From: Owenia fusiformis
Taxonomy: Eukaryota; Annelida; Polychaeta; Sabellida; Oweniidae
Length of the DNA stretch: 64,000 bases
Assembly: GCA_903813345.2 (NCBI GenBank)
Contig: CAIIXF020000009.1
Location: forward strand, 2,046,001-2,110,000
Reading direction: 5' to 3'
Position numbers and translations under genes: made by a program. Below the pieces are notes generated by a model. It ran no database searches and had not been told where the DNA came from. It saw only the letters and a program-made list of their open reading frames with translations. This document shows positions 23,401-35,400 of this stretch, piece after piece. Position 1 is the first letter of the stretch; the number at the start of each line of letters is the position of its first letter.

Positions 23401-26400
23401 CTACAAAAAAGAAGTTCGACATAATTCACATTTTAAAGTTCTTCAACAATACAAGCTAGACCAATTTTTAAGAAGAACGCAATTTGAACAAAGGACACAA
23501 ACTTGCCATTTTAAGCGAGCGTTGTAAGACAATTAAGATACATGTCTAATGTAACCACAAGAAATGCAATTCCACAACAATATCGAAAATGACAGATGTG
23601 TTATTCCCGTTAAATCCCTGCAGTCAAAATATGCCAAGTGTTTAGTGCAACGAAGGTGTTTGGACTAGGCTTAGAAACACAATACCCTGCACTTTATCTT
23701 GAATTGTTCTCGAAACTACAGGTTGTATTGAACAAATTTTGATTCACCGGGTTTCAGTCCCTCCAATTTCGACAACAGTCTCCAATTTGCAGACGATTGC
23801 GTAAAACAGTCAATTCGCAAACGTGGGTCGTTTCGGATATTATGTTCGGCCTTGATTGAACCATATGAATTAAATAAAACGACGAACTCTTTCACACAGC
23901 TGGCAAAAAGGCTGACCATGGTATTGATATGACTCTATCAATTCCTTGTCAAATATACTTTTTTAAGTTGGAAGTATCCTCCCCTCCAAATGCTATCGGA
24001 CCAATTGGTATATTCAAACAATTCAATGAGGAGTATATCTCTAGAAGTAAAAGGATGAGACCATAATATGGTAAGGAACTTTCTGATCGGGGTTGGTTCT
24101 CCTTCACCCCCCCCCCTCCAAAAACATACCTTTCTTTTATTCTGCTTTCTCTTTCTGTAATTTTCCTCTATGTTGAACAAGGGGCTGCAAATATAAAATG
24201 TTCATTTTATTATGAAAAATAATAAACGTTCTTGATTACGAGGTGTTTGATTTTTATCACCAACCCCCCCACCCTCTTTCTGAGTAGGTGTAACGAACGT
24301 TAGTATGGGGATGTGTAAACAAGGACTTAGTGCAAGGCTATGCCATTTGCTCTTGAGGATTATGTAAGAGACTGCAACACGAAAGTAGAATTTTGATCAT
24401 CATGAGAATTAAATCGACGTTCTATCAGTTTCTCTGATTTTGATACTCATCACATCGTTATGTAATCATCTAAATCATGCTCTGATAGAAGGCCAGGGGC
24501 GGATCTGGGAACCAACAAGGTGGGGGGCCCAAACTTCTTGTCTGAGAAAAAAATGTCCGCGCTTGCGCGGAAAAAAATTTTGGGCCCCAAAAACCCAAAA
24601 GTGGGCCCAAATTTTGAAATTTTGAGGCCCATTTTCTTAAAATAAAAAAACAAGGCCTTAGAAGGCCAATTTTTGACCAAAAAGGCCTACTTTTTGGGGC
24701 CTTAGGGCCTTTTTTGGCTCAAATTTTTTTTGGGGCACAATTTTTTTTTTCTGGGCCCACCCAAGGGGGGGGGGCCCGGGCCCCTGGGCCCCCCCCCCCA
24801 GATCCGCCAGTGGAAGGCTATATACAGTGATATACATCCATGATACTTGCGGCACATACAAAATAGTTTCAGCTATCCTTACAGTTATTAATAGGGTCAA
24901 AAATATGCAACACCATTGCACTAACTGCACAATGAGATTAGCGCAAACCATCTATGGAGATCAACAGATTATATAATCGTATACATGTGGCAGAAGAGCA
25001 ACCAGTACAAACTTAAAGATATAGTCCCATATAAAAGTAAATGTAAATACAATGTGTTCTCATAGCTGTCATCATAGACAGTCGTAACCTTGCTTTGAGA
25101 TTATGTATCAGTAAGAGAAAATAATTGAAACAAATGGAAACGCGTGTCCTGTGTTTTAGAAAATTTATCAGTATGTGATAAAGGCATCGTCATTGCCTAT
25201 GTGTAATACAACCGAATCTATCAATCTAGCCAAGTCGAAATAAATAGGATCGGTCTGTATCTTTAAAGATCGAGGGATATCAGTAACATTTGCGTGCGTG
25301 GTGGCTGACGTCTACGATTGCAATAACAAATTATACCCGTGACCTTGCATTGAGTTGATCGAACTTCATCAAAACAACTTGTTTACTTCTTTCTTGAGAA
25401 GTACTATAGCTTGACCGGAAATGACCGCCGTTACAGTAGCATACAATACAATTCAATTAGCATAGCGTACGTCATTCGTGACGAATATTTTCGTATTTTC
25501 TGGTAGTGTAGCTAGTTTCCGAATACCACAAGTCGTTGTGATGTTTTAATTGATGATAGCATATTCCGTACTCCTTACTATTTCTTTATCTTGATATGAA
25601 ATAACAAGCTATGATGTTGGTTAACATTTATCTGTCGATTTGACAAATCCATCCTTCTTCAAAGGACTTCATTTTATACTTGTAAGATACCCTTGCAGCA
25701 ACATCCTCCGAATGCAGGGTTCCAGACATCATCCACAAAGTTCCTTCCTTCTTGGAAGAAGGAGGTACGAGTTCTGGAGGCCTGTGTTCGGAGGATGTTG
25801 CAGCAAGGATGGACAAATCAGCAACGATGTCTTCTCTGATATGTCATCTATAAACCCCGGGGGTTTTCCCCCTTTTACTTTAACTACAACCTACACACAT
25901 TCTGTTGTGTGGTAGATTAGTAGTATTTAATTCAGATCTCATATGGCAACATGACCTCAATAACAACAATATTAGCGACCTCCTTTTTCCGTCGCGTTTT
26001 CAAAATGGGACAGCATCTTTTCCAGTCAATCGAGGTTGGGCCATGCAGCCGAAGGTAAGCCATACAACCGAAGGTAAGCCAAACAACCGAAATTTGCCGA
26101 TTCAATCTGACGGAGAATGCCGAGCCCCTATTTTGACCAATTAGAGACGTCCTCTTCACGTTCGTGGCACCCTCGGCCAACTTAGTTTGCAAAGAAAAGC
26201 TTCGGCAATCTTCGGCAATCTCCGGCTTTTCTTGAGGTATCTTCGGTTGCTTGCCAAAAGTCGACACCCTTTTCAAAATACTGCCAATCGCGCGCATAAG
26301 GGTTTGGTAAGTCCGAATACCAGAGGACCGCAACAGAGTCGATGCTTTTTCTTTGGCAGGCAATAGTTCATACTGTTAAGCCAGTGTATTTCTTCAGTCA

Positions 26401-29400
26401 TATAATACCTTGATGGGTCAAGATGATGCAATAGTTTGTTTGGTTACTTATTGTGGCATCGAATGACCTCAATAATAAACGAATAGACAAATAAGTAACA
26501 AGCCTCGGGTAACAAACGAACCTTACTTGTTCATTGTGCATAACGATATGCTGCCTGTCACATTCACCACAAATCAAATTTGAAGATGAAGTTTATAAAA
26601 GTTACGCCCGAGGAAAGACATATTTAACACAACCATCCGGAGAAGAGGAAGCCCCGGTTGAGGGTACTTACAAGGTGATAGATTAGCATGTGCACGCGCT
26701 TGATTATCAAAGTGCCTTGAGAAATCCCCAATATAAACCCTGGCAAGGACACAATATGAGTTCATTTCAGTTTCAGTTTTATCTCACATATGTGAATTTA
26801 TTCAGCGTAATATAATATCAATTTCCTAATTTCCCTGAATTGTATGCATAAGATAAGAACAAACCAGGATGTACAGAGAGTTTAAGTATTTTGATAACCG
26901 CAATGTAAATACTCACTCATATGGGAACAAAATATTAGGCCAAGAAAAACGAGTTTTTGGTTTTCGGAGTTTTAACTTACTCTGATCAGAGATGCAGAGA
27001 GGGCGACGATTCCTTAGAGAGAGTTGGAACTGTCAGTGAATACCATATTGAATAAGACGCTTTTTTAAATATACTACTTCTAAAGAAGCAGGGTCTTCAC
27101 AGGAACTTGTATCAACATCTGACACCTACATTGGCCCACCCGGACAACCAATGACATCTTGCAACTTGACTCATGATCATTTTCTTTCTAGTTTTCAAGG
27201 AAGAATTGAGCTTTCATTGGCGATAAAGTTCCTTGGAAAATGATATTATGTGATTTGAGAAAACCCTTTTTATAGTTGGAAATCTCTTAAAACGGCTAAC
27301 ATCGGGAGAGAAGAAACGAGTATTACTTTCTCCTGGCCTTATATTGTTAATACAATACACCTAGTTGCCACATTTCTCTGTTAGAGTTGATTCCGTGCCT
27401 GGATGTCTATATCCTGTTCTTGTAATCTATTTTGTTTTGGTTTACAAATTGATTGCACCCGCAATTTGTATAGAGTAAAGTGTAGACATCAGCCGTGTTC
27501 GATTCTATTGAGATACGGCCCCGGGGATACGGCTTCTCATTCGGGAGATGATGGGATATAGCCTAGTCGATGTGACTACTAGCACCACATAGCACGACCC
27601 TTTCAGATACTCATCACATCTTTCTGTTTTAACTAGAACTATGCTTCTAGAGAAGAACTCATAAAAGGCCCATGATAGGCCTGACCAATCAACCAATCAA
27701 AGAATTAATTCATAAAAACTTGCTTGTCAATTTTCCGCAATATTTATCAAAATTCATCAAAACTATTAATCAAAACATTAACAGGGTGAACACGAAATAA
27801 AACAGTCGTAATGAATAAAATTTACCATACTTTTGATGGGGAGTGTACAAACAGTCTATTCATTCAAGGTGATTCAGCAGACGTGATGCAAGACTATGAA
27901 TCCAATTGCCATATGTGCATCCTGTTCCATAAGGCCTTTTCCACCATGTACCAGTAGTAAGCTTACTGTAGGGCTCTGTAGCTCATTTTTGGTACGATTG
28001 TAACGTACAATTCCGAGAAAACAATTGTCTACTTTTTGACGAACAATGACTTACGATCAAATCGGACGTTACGACGGTACCCTTGAGTAGTATCATGATT
28101 GGCTACAAAGCAGGATATCGAACTCTTACTAGACTATTAGACCATGGTATTGTATCAAAAACTAATTTCCTCGCCCGCCCAGTTCGGTTCAGTCATCTGT
28201 TCAACTACCCTTTGCATTCGTTTGACTTCACTTCTTAAAAGAGAGCTTCGTCTTCACTAGACTAGTTAGCTAGCTAGTAGTTTAACTAGACTCTGCACGC
28301 AGGGTACTGTTCAACGGGTTGTTTATTTTCATAAATAACCATGTTCATGTGTTTTATCAAAATGTTTATTTGTCGTTCCCCAAGGGGTGCCTCGGATTCC
28401 CCGTTGTCACCTTTAGGAACTTACACAAAACGGACAAGGGGTTCATATGCAAAATGCCATCACCTGTCATTTGTTACGCCGAACGCCGACATCCGAACAC
28501 CGAACGCCCAACTCCGGAAACCGTCCGAAAAAGTGTGACATTTCTAGTGAAACAATATATGTCACGACTTGTGGTGGCGACATAATAATTAACCAGCACG
28601 GACCGTCTCTATAAGGCAGTCATTTTGAAAAACTAACTTGTCGCTTGTTCGGTTTCACATTGGGGCCCCACATTGAATAGCTGTTGAATTGTTGGTAAAT
28701 GAGAGAGCAATAACATTGCAATTGATGATTCAGTGCAAGATTTATTGTCTTTTAATCACATTTATCCCACGAAACAATAATAATGCTGGTGGTGCTTTGA
28801 AAAGAAAAAATAGAGTATGATAACAAGGGACTCGACAGGAAATTATACAGATGTATATATTCTACTCTATATTGAATACAGGTGCAAAGAAGCGATTGTA
28901 TTTTGAGAAAGGGAGAGAAGGGGGCACCGACGGGAGAACTTTTAGGCAAGGGACATCCACTTTAAACTTGACCTTGGAATAAGCATGTGATATACAATAA
29001 AATCAATTTGAGTTCAATGACAACACTCTAAAACCATCTGAAGATGACTGAAGGTATACACTTGCTAAACAATACAGTCAGGTATAACTCATCGGGTATT
29101 TGGAGAACCCCCCCCCCCCCATTACGTCACTCACAGAGACAAGATTTGTAATATGGTCACAAGGGCTCGAATCAAGACTACACCAGTCCATTCCTATTTA
29201 TATGAAAACCATAGATGGTAGTCTTGCTTCGAGACCCTTGAGGGGGGGGGGTACAGAGTTAAGACATTGATGGACCAAAATGGGCAAGCTAAAATGAAGA
29301 GGATATACCCTGAGTATTGGAGTAAAAGAGCCTAGTACATTTGTAGATGAAGCTCTCTTTACAGCAGCGAAATCAAGGTATTGAATACCCTTTGCATTCG

Positions 29401-32400
29401 TTTGACTTCACTTCTTAAAAGAGAGCTTCGTCTGTAGTTTAACTAGACTCTGCATGCAGGGTAGGTATTGAAAACGGTAAACAGCCAAAACAGGATGTAG
29501 AAAAACAGCAGTTTATATCTTGAAATAGGCATCATTTGATAACTATTAACCATCCAAACAATAAGCTGCAAAAGTATATTACAAAGCCGTGCATTGAATC
29601 CGTGAATAGCTGATAAAATATAATCCCGGAAAAGAAGCCTGTAACGTGTTTCCATAAATGTTCTACAGGTTGGTCCATGCGATACCCTGACCACAAAGGT
29701 TAATTCAAAAAGATGAAGCTATATTTTACGAAGCTCAGTCGAACGAATGCAAAGGGTACTAAGCTTGTATTCGTTAATGCAACTTTCGCCTGTCGAGTGT
29801 CGGCTACCGGATTAACCTCCTATTTTATGACCAACTCATTTAAATATGAATGGAATAGTGACGACAGACAGGTTATATTCATACTTAAATGAGTTCCCCA
29901 ATAGGAGGTTAATCCGGTAGTCGACACTGTCGACTCGACAGCCGTTAGTTACATTCGCGAATGCAAGCTGTCAAACTAATGCGAATAAGGGTAAATATCT
30001 GATTAGTGATAGGCTTTGTGTTTCAGGATTTCAGTGTTGAAATAAATTGTTGAAATACATTGCTGCCTAGCTCCAATGGCATTATATGCTGGTATTAATG
30101 GTTATCAAGTTGAACAAATTCAAAGAGGAAAAGTAACAATTCGGCCATATTTAGTAGAAATTCATATTTCAGTAACACTTAGGAGGGAAGTGAGAGGATG
30201 AGTTGGAAAACTAAAGGAAACCATGGCGTAATTAGAACTGGCCAAAAGTGTTCGGGTGTTCACATTTCATGTTTTTTTAAACATGATATTCTATGACATA
30301 TTGAGAGGTATTCGGATTAGCGACGTAATCGGATATACAAGTGTCAATGTACAGGGTGTCAAAAAACAACGGCACCCCCCTCTACAGCAAAAAGTACTTA
30401 ATATTACATGGTGTGTCATATCTCATTTTAAAGACAATTTAATTCTGGAGTTACCTGAGAAATTTCAGCTTTATATCATATAATTTTACAGATTTACAGC
30501 AGATTCTTAGTAGTTGGTATGACCACCAGTTGCTGCTCAAACAGCAGCTTATCTGGACGGATATGATTTCAATGGAAATTCAGATAAAGGTGTAGCATTG
30601 CATAATCCTTTAAGCACTTTCCTCAAATTCTTCAGAAATACATCCCCACTGTATCTTTTTTCAAGAGGCTCTTCGTCCATCAGTTCCTATACCCTGTTTT
30701 TCAGAACTGAACCCATATGTTCAGTGCAGTTGAAATCTGAGCTAATTCTTTCATATTCCACTTTCTGAAGATTTGGCCTTTAACCAGTAACAGAGCAGCA
30801 AATAAAGTACCAAAGTAGCAAACTTAAAAACAATGTAGCTTTTTTAATATAAAGTTTTATTAAATGAAATTTGAGGAGTAACTCCAGAATTAAATTGTCT
30901 TTCAAATGATGTATGACACAATATGGAACATTCAGGACTTTTTGCTGTAGAGGGGGGTGCCGTTGTTTTTTGACACCCTGTATTTTCATCTAAAAAGGAA
31001 ACATCGTCATTTCAACTTATCTTTGCAGGCCATTCTGCTTTAAGTACTAGACATCATGCAACAAAAATATAGAAATCTCAGAACGATCTTTTTGTTCATG
31101 ACAATTATGTCGATATGGTTACATGTCACCATGACCTTCAAAGAGAAGTATATCAAAGTAAGTTGCAGTATCCACCTCTCTATCTTGACATCACTCAGCC
31201 ACATCTGCAATCTCGTCTCCTCCTGACATTGTCGTCGGTTCTATTTTACATTTGCCACGTGAATATTATTGAACATCAGGGTATCTTATAACAACTGAGT
31301 TTATAAGACTTAATTGACATATAATTTACACACCGGAGAATTATATTTCAACCACATTTATATGATTAATAATATATTGATTATAACGTGGAATCATAAT
31401 AATTTACCAGTTTGATTTTAACTCCATTCCTCTGAAATCCAAGATGTCTTATGGAATGGCTAATCAACTATTTTCAGAGTAGTTCCCTTCATAAGTTAGG
31501 AAATTGAATGCCTTCATTTGATAGCTTCTTAAAGCCTGATAATTGAATCTTTAACAATAATTCGGAAATGTGACTTTCTTATTTATTTTTGATGGTCACA
31601 CATTAAGAAGTTAACGGGGCGATCAAGAATAGGCACTTTCGATTGCCAATCTTATGGAGTGGAGTATATGATTAAACTCATCATCCCAAAACAAGAGGTC
31701 GTGGACTGTAATATAACCATTATAAAATTTATGATAAATATAAAATAGGAATTGAAGAACTCTTACCTATTTTCAAAGGTTTCTACCAAGCGGGGATCAA
31801 GGATGTTTGACTCCGGTTCCCACGTGCAATGCCTAAAACAAATAAAAAGATTTACAGAACTTATATAAAAAATAAAGGTCGTTTGCAATTTACAGATCGT
31901 GTGCAGTTTTAAAGATTTAAAGACCATAATCTCTTGTGATGATTTTCACAGAGCTCTAAGTAAGATTAAATCGGATAGTCTTGCGGAGCCCTAGCCCCTT
32001 TCCCCACCCTTCTCAAAGATTGCCCTATTAACCGCACACATCTTCCACACGATCGCGATAGATTTGTCCGATCGCTAAAATTGGGGTGTCTACTTTCGAT
32101 GTATGGTCACTTCTGTAAAAACTTAGGTTCATTGAGTGAAATCTTTAGATTTTAACGACTATTAGGTTGTTCATATCATACATAGTATTCACTTAAGTAT
32201 TTTCTTCTTCCTAACTCGTCATTTCAAACAGAAAGGCTTGGATAGTGGTTGTAAGTGTGCAAGTAGCTCTTGAGAAAACCTTTTAGATGTCCCAGATGGC
32301 TCCTATGTCAATTTGAATGGTATATTATGGTTATGGATTAACAAAAGTAAATGAAATCAAGCGAATTAATGAACAGCAAAATATAATATTCCGATGGGGT

Positions 32401-35400
32401 ATTATTTCTTCCTTTGTGGATAACAGCTGACCAAAGAGTTGATTAACCCTACTATCACACCAAACTAGTTCTCACTGCGTTCTCGAAAACGGGCTTAAAC
32501 TGTGCACGGACGGATTTGGCGTACTAAGAACCCACTAAGAACCGTTTGGGATCTGTTTACAAACTTCATGAAACTACTAGAACGAGTAGGTCCTCCGGCA
32601 CTTAGAGCATGCTCACAATTTTCTGGTGATCGTCAAAACGTTGCCGAATCGGTTTTAAACTGTGTGCGGACTGAATGAACGTAGCTACAACGTTCTACGG
32701 TCTGTTTACGAACTTCATGGACTTTCCCGGACGGGGTATGGGATTTAGAATTTTGAATCGATTCAAAATTCGATGGCGACCATACCGTTCTGTAATCAGG
32801 TCATGATGACCTTCTAGACTAAGGGACTGTTTATACTATGTTGCACACCGACGTGGTGCGACCTGAACGAACTGCGAATGAGATGGACGTATTGAAGACT
32901 GTTTATGAACGAAGTAGCTAATTATTTTAGACATATATCCCGACCGCAGTCAGATTGAGCCCGTTTTACGACATTTTCGTAGGACTGGCAAGAACGGGTA
33001 AGAAGTTAAGAACTAGTTTGGTGTGATAGGGGGGTTAGTAGTCAACTGAATGTTTGATTATCGAAATTATTGTTTTGATAAATGATCTAGGAAGATATTG
33101 GGTTTATCGGTGGACCAATTAACGGGAACCTATGTAGCTGATTGAGTAGTGTCACCCATCCTTCATACTTGGTCCAAGGGTATTTCACTTCTTTCTGAAT
33201 TGAGTAATAAATGAAGTCCTTTGACTGAAGGATTTATATCGTCATAATTTAATTTCTTTAAATAATGGTTATCAAATTCATGGGCGTAGCTAGCTAATGG
33301 AGTAATGAAGTTTTGCACTGCCGTTTCTAGTCTTGCTTCGAGAGACTAGACCCCCCCCCCAAATGAAAACACTATTAACCACTTCACCACCTGTGGGAGG
33401 TGTGTAATGGGAGTCGTTCTTCAATCAAAGTCGAATCTGTATTGCAAACAATATAATGGGCCTGGTGAATAAGGATTATATGGGTAGACCATACTGTAAC
33501 TAGTGTCCGCAGAAAGAGATTGGTGAAATCTGGCCCAAAATATTAGTGTTATTACATCACCACAAAATATTACCTTTCAACAAGAGAGCACAACCTAAAT
33601 TACAAAAGAACATAACGATCTGATAAAGATGTAGGAAATTCGATGTGATGGGATGTGATATCAGCTCTCGGGTGATATGCTTCTAAAATGAATCATTCAA
33701 AATGATGTTTGAGGTTTCGTTTTTTGCTGTTGGGCGGAGCGCAGACATTGTGCGGTTTCCCCAGGAACTAGGTGGGAATAACACGCTATAATCAAGCTGT
33801 GACAGACGAATGTTGGGAAATAATAGCGGTTTATATTTGATATGTTATACCTTTTTCCCGTCCCCAGTCAGTCCTTACCTGGGCCTATGGGAGTCAAATA
33901 AAAAATGAGAACCATGATAACTGGCGACATTTTTACACAAACCACCCGATCATGACAAATCTGGTGACATGATGTCACATTTATAATCCGGTAATATATT
34001 GTGCAATACTCGTGTAATATCATGAATCAACATGTAAATTAATCCGCATTATGTTTGCCTACATGGTTTAAAAACTTAAAATCGCTATCTCAATTTTGCT
34101 AAGTTCCATTCTTCGAAAGCGCTGTCCATACGCACTGGACGAAATATCAAAATCATAACATCAACCGCCCAGACCTACTTTGGCCTAAATTATCATTTTC
34201 TCATTCTGATTTTGCATTTTACCAATTTGAAAATAATGCTTGTCTGTAATCTAATTCACAGTTGCATGCTCCCCCCATTCGCACAACTCAAAGTATTATG
34301 TCATCGATGAGCACAGACAGACATTTCAATTGCAATTAATACGCCGCAGTTAGTAATTACTTTAATACGACCCGTTATTCGAGGTATAATTGAACTATAA
34401 CTGCATTTGCATCACATTCGTAGCAATATACAATATTAATCATATCGATTAATTTCATGTGAATCACGGATTGAGATTGTTTGCTATTGTTTGCCGATCA
34501 CTAGATCACGATACAAAATAGAATTGAGGTAACGGTTATTTTAGAAACAAAGCATGATTCATAGTTAAATGACGAAATTTATGCAATTTTAGAGTAGTCC
34601 GTTCTATAGATCAAGGAGTTGTGTATCATACGATAACGACTGTACGCGACAGCAAGATTTGTGATAAAACCCCGAGCGACACATTTTAAAAAATTATTTG
34701 AAATATCACATATACAAATCATTGGCGTGTAGTGTCCCCTGGACTTTTCCAAAGGGGGGCATTTTAGTCCGTTAAGATCATAAGGTTCTTTAATCATCCT
34801 TAAACATGAGAGGGCGGTGTGGTTAGTCAATGTGGACCAAGGGTAGTGTACACCGGGTGTTAGACTGTGTAGTCGGAGCAGGTGTTTTGCCAAACTGAGT
34901 GACAAAAGTGCTTATCAATTAGTTGCAGGAAAATTCTTCGCGAAATTAAAATAATCCATCAACGATTTTTACATGAATTTTAAACAAGTTTCCCCACTAA
35001 CAATTGAGAGGCTGTTTATTTTAAAATAACCTTTTGATCCTTTTAGATTTACACCGCCGCGGAGACAATATATTTTGCTGTAATTTTCTACCTTATTAAT
35101 GCAAAAGTGTGCAGATGTTCAGAAATGCCTTGTTCTCAATTTAGCCATGTGTCAATCGGTTATTTAAACACACGATAAAAGGCTTACTAAATAAAGACCG
35201 GTTATTCATTATCGCGAAGTAAAGGTTGTAAACGTACCGTTCTAATCAGTATATTATTCGGAAGAACAGTATCAAATGAAAAGCATATAAACAGTTTTGA
35301 AAAGCGTGGACTTTATTTTTACGATCACCGCCCGGATCACCGTAATCTAGTATCGATATATCACCTTCCGATTAAATGTACAGAGAATCACTCAGTACTA

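Larger units (their letters stand above)
17446..31766 (-). other. 14.3-kb Polycomb intron 3
   Basis: No convincing extra exon was seen. It holds nested perfect inverted repeats (17766-18013), a long-TIR element (18796-19453), a MITE-containing satellite (20271-22894), the GGATCTGGG element (24494-24812), a hairpin element (25691-25808), two short TACCCT MITEs (28206-28306 and 29386-29463) and further MITEs at 29762 and 30352. The stretches 22900-24480 and 26000-28190 appear to be plain AT-rich DNA. Confidence 0.55.

Noticed and set aside
25932-26363. 143-residue minus-strand ORF
   Set aside because: No recognisable motif, and it crosses local gccgaaggtaagcca repeats; no splice or family support.
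34579-34905. 108-residue minus-strand ORF in a Polycomb intron
   Set aside because: On the same strand as Polycomb, but with no splice-compatible ends and no family resemblance.
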